Source of the DNA: Anthopleura xanthogrammica
Lineage: Eukaryota; Cnidaria; Anthozoa; Actiniaria; Actiniidae
DNA length: 64,000 nt
Direction: 5' to 3'
Assembly (NCBI GenBank): GCA_964019055.1
Contig: OZ025215.1
Coordinates: 12,200,111 to 12,264,110, forward strand
Of this stretch, positions 24,557 to 36,440 are shown one piece after another (positions within the stretch are counted from its first letter, which is position 1; the number at the start of each line of letters is the position of its first letter). The notes under the pieces are model-generated. The model made no database searches and was not told where the DNA came from. It saw only the letters and a program-made list of their open reading frames with translations. The translations under genes and the position numbers were made by a program.

Positions 24557-25364
24557 TACTGGTAGTTGCTGTAAATATCAATTAGTTATTATTATTGGGT
24601 GCTATTTTTACCAATTTTTACCTTAAATTATTTTAATTTTTTTATTATTGGGACATGCTACTTTCGGAATTTAAGCTATAATAAAAAAATGGGCATGGCT
24701 ACACTTCTATCAACTGGTAAATACTAAAGCAAGAAAATGAGAAAGATCTGCAATGAGGATTCTAAGGTTATTTATCTTTTTGGTTTTCACATGAGGTTAC
24801 TATTACTATTAAGGAAAACTGATTTCATATAATATGGCACATATGTACGCTTAATTGCAATATCATTGTCAGGTTCAAAACATAGAACATTATTAGAAGC
24901 TGAGCCCAAATTGTTACATGGGAAGTTAGATGTATCTAGTGATACAGCTCATGGAATGTTCATAAAGTATTGAAATGACAGAAAGCATGGAGGCTTTTAA
25001 CACATTTCATATTGACTGTGTATCTGCAATGAAATATATCAGAGGATATTTATGTCATTTCCCAGAATACCTTTCAGTCTCAGCTTCTATATTCTGTTTC
25101 GAACCCGACAATGATTTTGCAATAGTACCCTGCACAGTTATTCCTTCCCTGCACCATCTTGAAAGGTAGCTGTGCCTTTGCATCAAAGCGAGACAAAAAA
25201 GGTCTCTATCATTACAAGCTCACGGTTCGTCTCGCTTCAATGCAAAGACATGGCTAACTTTCAAGGTCAGTGGCAGTGAACTGTGAAAGGGACTATTGAG
25301 TTTATGCAATATTAACCACATAATGGAAACTGAAGAGACCGTCATAGTAATGCTGCAGTAATCA

Positions 25365-28315
25365 TTACCAATAGTGCATGAATATACCCAGAACAAGGGC
25401 AAACAATGTTATCATAACAAAGTTGAATGGAAGGATCCATGCGCTTGAGCTACTTGGAACAGCAATAGCAGAATCCACCTCGTTAAGCAAGACAGCACTT
25501 CCTTTCTGCTCCCCAACGCCAATGACCATGAACATTTTTGATGGTTTAAGCTCTTCTTTATAACGAAGCATTTTTTCTTCCTCGTATCTAGCTACACTAC
25601 GGACGGCCACACTGACATGTCTCATATCTGGTCCATACCACAACGAAATCCAGTATGCTGAGTTAGGATCATGTACTCTACCAGAACTTTTCATAGTTTT
25701 TCCTTCAGGACTGATCATTTGGAACTCTCCATTGTTTTGAAGGATCACTTTGAGCCCTTCTTTGTCTGGAAGATTGGCATTTGCACCAGATAGTCCACTA
25801 CTTCCAACAATGACCGTCACATTTTGAGTTGCATTCTGACCATCCAATGAAATGAATGAAACTTTAATTCTAATATGTCGACTCTCTAGATTTTTTGCTT
25901 TCTGTTCTTCTACTGTAGACACCCATCCACCTTTACCCGTGAACATGACCTTTGTCTCACCAACTAGTACATCAGTGCAAGATGCAGCAGAATACCCTTT
26001 TAGTTTGATATTAATAGACTCGTAGGGATTCCTTGGAACTAAATTTTTCCCTTGTAAATGATGTCGGAATTCTTCTGCTTGTGTTTCTGGAAGATCATAG
26101 TACACGTTTTTCTTATTGTAAACTTTACTTCGCAGGTCAAACAGCTCTGTTTGATTATAAACATCTTTCTCACTTGACCAAACAGTAAGTGTCAAATTCC
26201 TGGAAAGATCCACAAGCCAAAGAATCTGTGGTAATGATCTTTGGATCAGAATAGCACGCACAGGGAAAGTGACAGGTTGAGAGATACTACTGATGTGCTT
26301 CCCCATCTCAATAACATTACTCCATGTGTACTTGTTCTTAGATTCACTTACTTCATTTCCAGTAGTCCAGCCAAGAGAAAGAACTGCATTTGGAAAGTAC
26401 TGTTGGCAAAGTTTTATGAATGTTTTTGAATTGACAGGAAGAGAAGGTTTATCAAAACAAGGACCATCCAAAATGTCAGCATTAAGCCACACAGGGTTTT
26501 TTATCCCTTTTGAATCCGAGATATTTTTCAGGAGTTGAAGTGATGGTTCAACAGCTATCACACTTTTGAAGTCTAACTTCGTACCCTTACTGGAAGCTGT
26601 TACTTTCTCTAAGAATTCAGCGAGCGTAAGGTTGCTGTCGGTGTCTGGTGGGTGAGCCATAATTGGTTCTGTGTCAGATCTATTATGACGCATCAGTACA
26701 TCTGCCTCAATCATCTTCAAGCTGCTGGACAATGCTTTATTGAGTTTAGACATGTTGTTGGCCGCATGCATCCAGGTTACATCATAAGCATCTGAGAGAC
26801 TGAAATACTCAAGAGTTGGATCCTCAGCTTTGGGTGTATACGAACACATCTTATAACTCTGGCTTACAGTCACTTTAAAAATAAAGACAAATTGGAATAA
26901 GATCTACTGATTATAGGGAAAACTATGCAGGAGTATTTGTTACCAGAATGATTAGTTTAATCTAAGGTCTAAGGTTCTGGCAAAGGGTGCCCAACATTTC
27001 AGGGGCGGCTGAACGAAATAAATTAGGGTGGGGTTGAGGTATCAAGAATCTTCAATTCATCAGATGACTTTGATCCTCACAAAATGCAAAGTTAAATTTG
27101 CAAAGAATTGGGGGCTGAGGATACCCCACCTTTGTAAAGTGGGGGTGATAGAGTACTGTTGGCATTGTTTGCAGAACCACAACAAACGGTTCAAGCATTT
27201 GACCCAACAAATGCTTTTCAAGTCCCCTTGAAAACTAAAATTGAATTCAAGGAGTTTTCAAGGAGTTTTCAAGGAGTTAAATGGTCAAAAATTAAGACAC
27301 AAGAAAAAACAATTGAATTAGGATCACCTAAAATAGTAACTGCGCACCAAAGTATCGGTCATGCAAATCTGGGGGTTTACTTTTCCAAAGAATTTGTGAA
27401 GATATCAAGACCTAGCTTGGCCGTTTTATCCACCTCAGCCTACGGCTTTGGCAGATAACACGGCCTTGGTCTTGATAATTTACGATATCATGCTCAACCT
27501 CATCCAATAATTGCTTATTATTGTTTTCCCCCTGATCTGATCATGAGTAGCCGTTTACTCATAGAATCAAATTTATGTGACGTCAGCTAAAATAGTAAAT
27601 AACTTATGTAATTTAGTTGACGTCAACTATTCAACAGTGCGAGTAAATTCACTCTATCTATTTCATGGGTTTAGCGATTAGAATACTCAAGCCATGACCT
27701 CACTTCAGTCAAAACGGCTCAAGCGTAACCCCCTAGTCTGCATTGATGATTTCATTATTCTAATATTGAGTTGATTATTCACTTTGAGTTTTCATAAAAA
27801 TTCGAAGACTCAAAACTTCACATTCATTTTACAACTAAAATTCCAAGTGATGGCCTTTCTGGGGAGTTTTTTTACCTTGGCATGGAAATTGAAGAATCAA
27901 ATCAAAACTCAAGTAGATAACTTATTTTCAACTTTGGAGTTGAGTACCAGTATTCGAATAATTAATTCATTAATGGCTTCTAGGTGGGTACGCTTAAGCC
28001 GCTTTGGCTGTATGTCGTTGAGAGACAAGTTTCAACCAAACGACCGACCCTATAACCATTATCGACAAAAAAGGTTACTCAAGAACGTAGACCTTATGTA
28101 CTTTCTACTATTGTCGTTTCAGCTAAACGTTTCAACGTGTATTAACAGCAATTTCAGGCGCTTTTTCAGGCCTTAAACTTACAAATGACTGGATTATTCG
28201 AACTCATTCCAATCTATAAGTCAAATTATTTGGTTTTGGATAATTTTTATGAGATTTTAAACCCTTGACACTCACCTGCAACAGTGAATACTAGAAGAGT
28301 TCGAAACGAATCCAT
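25365..28315 (-). CDS. FAM151-like: FAM151/menorin family protein (DUF2181), duplication copy A
   Basis: Two exons, 28276-28315 and 25365-26872, giving 515 residues. The first exon encodes MDSFRTLLVFTVA; with the start of exon 2 it forms a signal peptide of about 19 residues. The body matches the FAM151/menorin family: WMHAANNMSKL, EADVLMRH, IMAHPPDTDSNLTLAEFLE, KLDFKS, VWLNADILDGPC and LSLGWTTGNEV, in order, over about residues 40-220. A Cys- and Gly-containing second half follows (GKGGWVSTVEEQ). The last 24 residues are a membrane segment, so this is probably a type I surface protein. Menorin of C. elegans works with L1CAM-type adhesion molecules in dendrite patterning; that role is known of the family, not shown here. 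Several N-x-S/T sites fit secretion. The paralogue is at 33095-36078. Confidence 0.88.
27570..27632. promoter_or_regulatory. Two CRE palindromes in the FAM151 intron (copy A)
   Basis: TGACGTCA occurs at 27578-27585 and 27618-27625, the second within the 16-bp palindrome TAGTTGACGTCAACTA. Both are kept in copy B (35298-35305, 35338-35345). Function is inferred only from the CREB/ATF consensus. Confidence 0.45.
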
Positions 28316-28769
28316 ATTCCTGTTTCGTGCGACAGTCGTTTCGTGCAATACTGACTCTGCTTATCGGCCCGCATGCTGGTGAGTTGAACAAACAAGCCAA
28401 GCCTTCGATAACCGGAAGTAAAATGTACAGGGACCGGAAATAGTATTTTTCATAGTGTTTCCAGTTTGTCATGGACCTCTGGACTATTATTCTAGCTATC
28501 CGATTCAACTCAGCATTCTTATTTGAAGAATAACTTTCATCGTGAAAACAACCAAACCATTTTTTGTAATTGGTGATTTTTATTTCTTGTCTAGATTTGA
28601 TCACATACCTACGGGACAGATTTTTTTTGGGGGGGGGGGGGGGGAGGGGGGTGGGATTTAGGGAATATAGACCTTTACTGATATTCCTCTATACAGTCCC
28701 TACTTTCTTTGAATATTCCCTCCCCTTTGCTGGTTTTGTGAAATTACTAAATGTTGAGAAATTTTCTAT

Positions 28770-29184
28770 GAATCTGTGGTGTCAACCATCTTATAGGACT
28801 AAAGGGAGCCCCTAGGATTGCTGACGAGAAGAAAGTGTGTCTGTCCAGGTTTGTTTCCACTGCCCCGGGATGTACAGCGTACGTGGTCACTCCTGTCCCC
28901 TCCAGACGTCTTGCAAGCTGCTTTGTAAAGAGGACGTTGGCAAGTTTACTTTGATAATAGGAGTCAAACTTGCTGTAGGCTTTTTCGTTGTTCACGTTTT
29001 CAAACTTGAACCTTGAAGTCAGTGTATGGCCAATCGATGACAAATTAACAATACGGCTTGGAGCTGATTTCTTCAGAAGATCCAGAAGCAAATTAGTAAG
29101 AAAGAAGTGACCCAGATGATTGACTCCGATTTGCATCTCAAAGCCATCTTCAGTCTTCATATAGGGACACCACATTACACCAGC
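28770..29184 (-). pseudogene. Truncated retinol dehydrogenase copy at the duplication junction
   Basis: Encodes the middle of the SDR protein found intact at 40635-41594, from about residue 127 ([13 protein letters not shown]) to about residue 262, including [11 protein letters not shown] and [14 protein letters not shown]. The N-terminal 126 residues with the cofactor-binding TGxxxGIG motif are missing because the sequence runs directly into the 21-bp minisatellite at 29185. The C-terminal 60 residues are also absent: about 420 bp present at 40396-40815 is deleted here. The frame is open but cannot make a working enzyme. An open frame into the minisatellite is accidental. Confidence 0.9.
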
Positions 29185-29730
29185 CAATAAGATGAAAAAA
29201 TAGCCCAATAAGATGACAGAATAGCCCAATAAGATGACAGAATGGCCCAATAAGATGACAGAATAGCCCAATAAGATGACAGACTAGCCCAATAAGATAA
29301 CAGACTAGCCCAATAAGATGACAGATTAGCCCAATAAGATGACAGAATTGCCCGCAATAAGATAACAGAATAGCCCAATAACATGACAGAATAGCCCAAT
29401 AAGATGACAGAATAGCCCAATAACATGACAGAATAGCCCAATAACATGACAGAATAGCCCAATAACATGACAGAATACTGCCCAATAAGATGACAGAAGA
29501 GCCCAATAACATGACAGAATAGCCAATAAGATGACAGAATAGCCCAATAAGATGACAAAATAGCCCAATAAGATGACAAAATAGCCCAATAAGATAAGAT
29601 AGTTGAATAATATGACAGGATAGCCTATTTTTTTCATAACCCTCCTTTTTGAGGGGCTCAAAAAGTTATGACCCTCCCTTTTTCCACCCCCCCCCCCCCC
29701 CTTCCTTCCTGCTAATTTCTGACCGGTCCT
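29185..29730. repeat. 21-bp minisatellite array with right flank (copy B)
   Basis: About 20 units of the same AATAAGATGACAGAATAG motif as at 19490, to about 29622. Then comes the same flank (TTGAGGGGCTCAAAAAGTTA, C-run, TTTCTGACC) and the unique sequence starting CTATATTTAGTGCAAGAAAC. There is no left flank: the array abuts RDH coding sequence. The long minus-strand ORFs here are artefacts. Confidence 0.92.
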
Positions 29731-29849
29731 TCATAATAAACTATATTTAGTGCAAGAAACGAATATCTAATAAGACACATGACATTTGGAATAGTCAAAA
29801 TGTCTATTTGTCTGGACAACGTTGATGGGAATGGCTGTAGATCAAAACC

Positions 29850-30110
29850 ATAGGCTATAGTTCATGCTTTTTGGCCAAAAATTACCTATTTTGAACCCAT
29901 CAATCATGAATACCGTATAATGTTGAAAAGGATGTGGGAAAAAACGAAAATGGACCAAAACCATGGGCTATAGTCAATGTTTTTTGCTCAAAAATCACCT
30001 ATTTTGAATCTTTCAAAAATTAATCATATCTTTACAAAAGGTGTGAAAATGGTCCAAAAATCGATAAAAACCGTTAAATATGCATGATTTTGAAAAACAT
30101 GTGAAAAATA
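29850..30110. repeat. Decayed satellite units (copy B)
   Basis: Two to three diverged relatives of the 118-bp satellite: ACCATAGGCTATAGTTCATG, ACCATGGGCTATAGTCAATG and GGTGTGAAAATGG. They sit at the position the long array takes in copy A. Confidence 0.8.
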
Positions 30111-30565
30111 CCCAAAATCCATCAAAACCATAAACTTACTAATGGTCTATTACAAATCCTTCACTTTGATTGGCTGAGCTATATAGTAGTGATATACCAG
30201 TAGTAGCGAAAATGGTCGGTTTTGAAAGCCAAAATAATGGCAAAAACAATCATTTCTTAGACTGATTAGTATACCTTTGCATACTAGCTAGTCTTTCAAA
30301 TTTTCTAATCTTGGCCTTCCACTTTTCCCCTCTAATTTGTATACTAGAACTCCCCCCCCCCCCCCCCGCACTTTAAAATGTGCTCCAACGTCCCTGAACA
30401 ATTACACCTATTACCTTATTGGTCTACAAATCATTAGCTTATTCAGCCTTCCGCCTCATGGACTATTGACTCGTAGGCCATTTGGGCTCTGGGTCAAATT
30501 GTTATATTCCATACACCGATTCTAAAAATGGCGAATTTTTACTTTTCTATTCGAACTTCGTCTGC
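30111..30565. other. Spacer of copy B with a C-run
   Basis: Unique or old repeat sequence with a C-run at about 30352-30367. The last part (TTTTTACTTTTCTATTCGAACTT) aligns with the end of the satellite region of copy A near 23320-23345. No gene seen. Confidence 0.5.
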
Positions 30566-31242
30566 AATCATTACTATACATAATGCAATAGTCCAACCCC
30601 ATTTTAATTACTGTAGTGAGGTATGGGACACCCTTGGTGAAGGTATTTCAAAACGTCTGCAGAAATTACAAAATAGATCTGCAAGAATCATTACACATAT
30701 GAGTAATGAAACCCCCCACCAAGAAGCTCTGAAAGCTCTAGGCTGGGAAACTCTTGAAATACAAAGAGCAAAAACAAAGGCCAAGCATATGTTTAGAATA
30801 TAGTTAATGGCATGATGGCACCATCTTGTCTTGCAGATCTCTTTACTCAAAAGCAGCACGTTACTGATTATAACTTAAGGGGTTCCAGTTCCTCGCTACA
30901 GTTACCTCTTCCTAAAACAGAGAACGGTAAAAAGAGTTTTTCATATGATGGGGCAAAAGTCTGGAATTCCGTTTCAGAGAATTTACGTAATTGTAAATCA
31001 TTACCCTCATTTAAGGCTGGAATTGCCACACACACTATCTTTTTCTTAAATTTTATTAAAAAACTTAATTATTTACTTCAAATTTTATATTACTTAATAT
31101 TATATATAGAAATGTTTTGTGTATTATTAACTAGGTAGCATAATATTAACTTTTATATGGTAATTTTTATCCACACGCCCCTTGTGGAAATCAGCTTTAG
31201 TTGACGGGGCTAGCGTGTCTAAATTAAGTTTACTTACTTACT
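30566..31242 (+). mobile_element. 5'-truncated non-LTR retrotransposon (LINE)
   Basis: Encodes the C-terminal end of a LINE reverse transcriptase: IVQPHFNYCSEVWDTLG, LQKLQNRSARIIT and ALGWETLEIQRAK in 30528-30803. After a frameshift it continues with LADLFTQKQ and YDGAKVWNSVSENLRN in 30812-31138. The 3' end is a short TTAC tail (31230-31242). AATCA flanks both sides (30566-30570 and 31243-31247) and is present once at the matching empty site in copy A (23348-23352). The endonuclease and catalytic RT core are missing, so it is a dead copy. CR1, L2, Rex1 and Jockey clades share this C-terminus; the clade cannot be fixed here. Confidence 0.85.
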
Positions 31243-31760
31243 AATCAAAAATGTTATTAGTATATCACTCTTACCTTAAAGATCATCCAAAAGTGAGTGA
31301 GCAGGAAAAGTTTCAATACTGTACCATTTTTTTCTTTTAAGTTATATGGATTGCATTTACAGATATAAATAATTTAATTTAATTTAATTTAAATAACTAC
31401 AAGATTTTGCTGATCAATACTGACTAGCCTCGCTTTGGTGTTATTTACACACTTTACACTGCAGTAACTCCTAAAATAATTACTTTTTTGTCTCAGATTT
31501 TTCACAGAATCCTTATTTATATTATCTTTTTTTCCATTGACATGTTTTGTTTCTCTAGCTTGAAGCATTAAATTTAGAAAATATGTAAATTAAAACGGCC
31601 ATTTTTCGAAGTGTAAATATTCCAAGACAATATCTTAGCATGCAATCATTGATGTATGCCAGAATGACTATTTCACATCTTGACATGCAACATGCAACAA
31701 CATGCAACATAGTATTAAAATATAAAGAAAAATGTGCAATACATATATATTGTTTTCCAA

Positions 31761-31910
31761 ATTATTAACTTTTCACTTCAATTGGTTCCTCAGGAACCCA
31801 GGGGTAAAATTCTGTCACTCGTTTGTCACTACCAGAAAAAATACCCCTGGGCACAAAGTTTTATCCCTGGGTTCCTGAGGATGGCTATAAGGGATGAAAA
31901 GTTAATAATT
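31761..31910. repeat. Foldback element, copy B
   Basis: Nearly identical to 24411-24556 (ends ATTATTAACTTTTCA and TGAAAAGTTAATAATT, arms with CCTCAGGAACCCAGGG). Confidence 0.85.
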
Positions 31911-32154
31911 ACTGGTAGTTGCTGTAAATATTAATTAGTTATTACTATTGGGTGCTATTTTTACCAATTTTTACCTTAAATAATATTATTTTATTATTGG
32001 GACAAGCTACTTTCGGAATTTAAGCTATAATAAAAAAATGGGCATGGCTACACTTCTGCCAACTGGAAAATACTAAAGCAAGAAAATGAGAAAGATCTGC
32101 AACGGGGATTCTAAGGTTATTTATCTTCTTGGTTTTCACATGAGGTTATCATTG

Positions 32155-32520
32155 CCATCTTATAACTTGAGTAAGTTAGTGACAAAATATTTCCTTGTGT
32201 TAGATAAACATGCAATATTGTAGCATCTTTGATAATTATATTCCCAGAATAATGATCAGTCAGTTGCTGCAGTCATGTTGACCAGCCAATAATGTTTTAG
32301 CTCATGCTCAGTCATACCTCATTTCTGGCACAACATAATTAATTTTATCAAAATGACCAGCAAGGCAAAGATTTGATCAGACAAGTTCCAATTCCGACCA
32401 GACATTGTCTGTTGACTGGCCGATATTTTAAACCTGGAATATAACAACTAAGAACAAAACTGTTTAGATGTTACTTCAACACCATATCAGTACCCCATCT
32501 AGGCTAAAGCATAGAATACA
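32155..32520. repeat. About 370-bp insertion specific to copy B
   Basis: Copy A reads GAGGTTACTATTACTATTAAGG; copy B has GAGGTTATCATTG, then about 370 bp, then AATTACTATTAAAA. The insert has TTGACCAGCC, AAAATGACCAGCAAGG and GTTGACTGGCC words like the AACAGCTGGTCAA MITE family. Confidence 0.6.
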
Positions 32521-33094
32521 AATTACTATTAAAAAAAAAACTGATTTGATATAATATGGCACATATGTACGCTTAATTGCAATATCATTGTCAGGTTCAA
32601 AACATAGAACATTATTAGAAGCTGAGCCCAAATTGTTACATGGGAAGTTAGATGTATCTAGTGATACAGCTCATGGAATGTTCATAAAGTATTGAAATGA
32701 CAGAAAGCATGGAGGCTTTTAACACATTTTATATTGACTGTGTATCTCCAATGGAATATATCAGAGGATATTTATGTCATTTCCCAGAATACCTTTCAGT
32801 CTCAGCTTCTATGTTTTGTTTCGAACCCGACAATGATTTTGCAATAGTACCCTGCACAGTTATTCCTTCCCTGCACCATCTTGAAAGGTAGCGTGTGCCT
32901 TAATTAATTCGCATCAAAGCGAGACAAAAAAAGGTCTATCATTACAAGCTCACGGTTCGTCTCGCTTCAATACAAAGACATGGCTAACTTTCAAGGTCAG
33001 TGGCAGTGAACTGTGAAAGGGACTATTGAGTTTATGCAATACTAACCACATAATGGAAACTGAAGAGACCGTCATAGTAATGCTGCAGTAATCA

Positions 33095-36078
33095 TTACCA
33101 ATAGTGCATGAATATACCCAGAACAAGGGCAAACAATGTTATCATAACAAAGTTGAATGGAAGGATCCATGTGCTTGAGCTACTTGGAACAGCAATGGCA
33201 GAAATCACCTTGTTAAGCAAGACAGCACTTCCTTTCTGCTCCCCAACGCCAATGACCATGAACATTTTTGATGGTTTAAGCTCTTCTTTATAACTAAGTC
33301 TTTTTTCTTCCTGGTATCTAGCTACACTACTGACGTCCACACTGACATGTCTCATATCTGGTCCATATGACAACGAAATCCAGTATGCTGAGTTAGGATC
33401 ATGTACTCTACCAGAACTTTTCATAATTTTTCCTTCAGGACTGATCATTTGGAACTCTCCATTGTTTTGAAGGATCACTTTGAGCCCCTCTGGAAGATTG
33501 GCATTTGCACCAGATAGTCCACTACTTCCAACAATGACCGTCACATTTTGAGTTGCATTCTGACCATCCAATGAAATGAATGAAACTTCAATCTTAATAT
33601 GTCGACTCTCTAGATTTTTTGCTTTCTGTTCTTCTACTGTAGACACCCATCCACCTTTACCCGTGAACATGACCTTTGTCTCTCCAACTAGTACATCAGT
33701 GCAAGATGCAGTAGAATACCCTTTTAGTTTGATAATAGACCCGTAGGGATTCCTTGGAACTAAATTTTTCCCTTGTAAATGATATTTAAAGTCTTCTGCT
33801 TGTTTTTCTGGAAGATCATAGTACACGTTTTTCTTATTGTAAACTTTACTTCGCAGGTCAAGCATCTCTCTTTGATCATAAGCATCTTTCTCACTTGACC
33901 AAACAGTAAGTGTCAAATTCCTGGAAAGATCCACAAGCCAAAGAATCTGTGGTAATGATCTTTGGATCAGAATAGCACGCACAGGGAAAGTGACAGGTTG
34001 AGAGATACTACTGATGTGCTTCCCCATCTCAATAACATTACTCCATGTGTACTTGTTCTTAGATTCACTTACTTCATTTCCAGTAGTCCAGCCAAGAGAA
34101 AGAACTGCATTTGGAAAGTACTGTTGGCAAAGTTTTATGAATGTTTTTGAATTGACAGGAAGAGAAGGTTTATCAAAACAAGGACCATCCAAAATGTCAG
34201 CATTAAGCCACACAGGGTTTTTTATCCCTTTTGAATCCGAGATATTTTTCAGGAGTTTAAGTGATGGTTCAACAGCTATCACACTTTTGAAGTCTAACTT
34301 CGTACCCTTACTGGAAGCTGTTACTTTCTCTAAGAATTCAGCGAGCATAAGGTTGCTGTCGGTGTCTGGTGGGTGAGCCATAATTGGTTCTGTGTCGAAT
34401 CTATTATGACGCATCAGTACATCTGCCTCAATCATCTTCAAGCTGCTGGACAATGATTTATTGAGTTTAGACATGCTGTTGGCTGCATGCATCCAGGTTA
34501 CATCATAAGCATCTGAGAGACTGAAATACTCAAGAGTTGGATCCTCAGCTTTGGGTGTATACGAACACATCTTATAACTCTGGCTTACAGTCACTTTAAA
34601 AATAAAGACAAATTGGAATAAGATCTACTGCATGATTATAGGGAAAGCACTATGCAGGAGTATTTGTTACAATAATGATTAGTTTAATCTAAGGTCTAAG
34701 CTAGGTTCTGGCAAAGGGTGCCCAACATTTCAGGGGCGGCTGAACGAAATAAATTAGGGTGGGGTTGAGGTATCAAAAATCTTTAATTCATCAGATGACT
34801 TTGATCCTCACAAAATGCAAAGTTAAATTTGCAAAGAATTGGGGGCTGAGGATACCCCACCTTTGTAAAGTGGGGGTGATAGAGTACTGTTGGCATTGTT
34901 TGCAGAACCACAACAAACGGTTCAAGCATTTGACCCAACAAATGCTTTTCAAGTCCCCTTGAAAACTAAAATTGAATTCAAGGAGTTTTCAAGGAGTTAA
35001 ATGGTCAAAAATTAAGACACAAGAAAAAACAATTGAATTAGGATCACCTAAAATAGTAACTGCGCACCAAAGTATCGGTCATGCAAATCTGGGGGTTTAC
35101 TTTTCCAAAGAATTTGTGAAGATATCAAGACCTATCTTGGCCGTTTTATCCACCTCAGCCTACGGCTTTGGCAGATAACATGGCCTTGGTCTTGATAATT
35201 TACGATATCATGCTCAACCTCATCCAATAATTGCTTATTATTGTTTTCCCCCTGATCTGATCATGAGTAGCCGTTTACTCATAGAATCAAATTTATGTGA
35301 CGTCAGCTAAAATAGTAAATAACTTATCTAATTTAGTTGACGTCAACTATTCAACAGTGCGAGTAAATTCACTCTATCTATTTCATGGGTTTAGCGATTA
35401 GAATACTCAAGCCATGACCTCACTTCAGTCAAAACGGCTCAAGCGTGACCCCCTAGTCTGCATTAATGATTTCATTATTCTAATATTGAGTTGATTATTC
35501 ACTTTGAGTTTTCATAAAAATTCGAACACTCAAAACTTCACATTCATTTTACAACTACAATTCTAAGTGATGGCCTTTCTGGGGAGTTTTTTTACCTTGG
35601 CATGGAAATGGTTGAAGAATCAAATCAAAACTAGATAACTTATTTTCAACTTTGGAGTTGAGTACCAGTATTCGAATAATTAATTCATTAATGGCTTCTA
35701 GGTGGGTACGCTTAAGCCGTTTTGACTGTATGTCGTTGAGAGACAAGTTTCAACGAAACGACCGACCCTATAACCATTATCGACAAAAAAGGTTACTCAA
35801 GAACGTAGACTTATGTACTTTCTACTATTGTCGTTTCAGCTAAACGTTTCAACGTGTATTAACAGCAACCTATGAGTTACTCTAAACGAGTTCAGTCGGG
35901 TTGAACCGATCTCTTTTCAGGCGCTTTTTCAGGCCTTAAACTTACAAATGACTGGATTATTCGAACTCATTCCAATCTATAAGTCAAATTATTTGGTTTT
36001 GGATAATTTTTATGAGATTTTAAACCCTTGACACTCACCTGCAACAGTGAATACTAGAAGAGTTCGAAACGAATCCAT
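33095..36078 (-). CDS. FAM151-like: FAM151/menorin family protein (DUF2181), duplication copy B
   Basis: Exons 36039-36078 and 33095-34593, 512 residues, same architecture as 25365-28315: identical signal-peptide exon, menorin motifs (HAANSMSKL, IMAHPPDTDSNL, KLDFKS, WLNADILDGPC), and a C-terminal membrane segment ending FMHYW. By hand count it differs from copy A by about 29 substitutions and two small deletions (one residue after NPYGSI, two residues before EGLKVIL). Only five changes fall in the first 250 residues; most lie in the second half. Frame, splice sites and signal peptide are intact, so both copies look functional. The splice junction splits a Val codon in both. Confidence 0.88.
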
Positions 36079-36309
36079 ATTCCTGTTTCGTGCGACAGTC
36101 GTTTCGTGCAACAGTCGTTTCGTGCAATACTGACTCTGCTTACCCCGAGGTAGCCTCCTACGCAGACGCTCTTAGGATCGTCACGCAATATTTCTCTCCC
36201 CACGAACGTCTGCTTACTTGAGCAGAACATTCCTTTCCCATTGTGATCATGAGCCAATCCAAATCGACCGATTGTTTTTGATGACCCAATTAAAAACGTC
36301 GATAGAAAA

Positions 36310-36440
36310 TTCTGCGGTGACACGACACGGCTTAAAAACCGCTGATTGGCTAATGTTAATATTAACTGAGGGTGCGCAGTGTGGTTTTCCGCTGAATTTA
36401 TCGCAGGCGTCAGTACAAAATGGCGGACGAGGATGAATTA
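36310..36440 (+). promoter_or_regulatory. Promoter-like block with YY1-type ATGGCGGAC, left inverted arm
   Basis: A 21-bp sequence starting GACACGG and ending CCGCTG (36324-36344) is followed by GTGCGCAGTG, GTACAAA and ATGGCGGACGAGGATG. The frame from this ATG (36419) gives MADEDELLSSTFSSKN and stops after 27 codons unless spliced. The arrangement mirrors 39585-39660 on the other strand. Confidence 0.4.

Larger units (their letters stand above)
23560..25364. other. Gene-free spacer of duplication copy A
   Basis: Contains the foldbacks at 24108-24250 and 24411-24556 and the FAM151 3' flank. About 600 bp (roughly 23715-24290) is present here but missing from copy B, where TTTTTCGAA joins directly to GTGTA. 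No exon recognised. Confidence 0.6.
31248..33094. other. Gene-free spacer of duplication copy B
   Basis: Aligns with 23345-25364 of copy A. Differences: it lacks about 600 bp with the foldback at 24108, contains a short AATTT repeat (31373-31393) where the left hairpin arm was, and gains about 370 bp at 32155-32520. No exon found. Confidence 0.65.

Noticed and set aside
25365..26872. First thought to be heparanase or another glycosidase
   Set aside because: The order of motifs HAAN, EADV, MAHPPD, KLDFKS and WLNADI is that of FAM151/menorin (DUF2181); no glycosidase catalytic motif is seen.
27028..27458. Plus-strand ORFs in the FAM151 intron, repeated at 34759-35178
   Set aside because: Present twice only because the intron is duplicated. 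Indels between the copies break the frame, so they are not conserved as protein.
28272..28604. 110-codon minus-strand ORF overlapping the FAM151 first exon
   Set aside because: Wrong frame; the signal-peptide exon at 28276-28315 splices in frame to 26872. The parallel ORF at 36054-36323 is rejected for the same reason.
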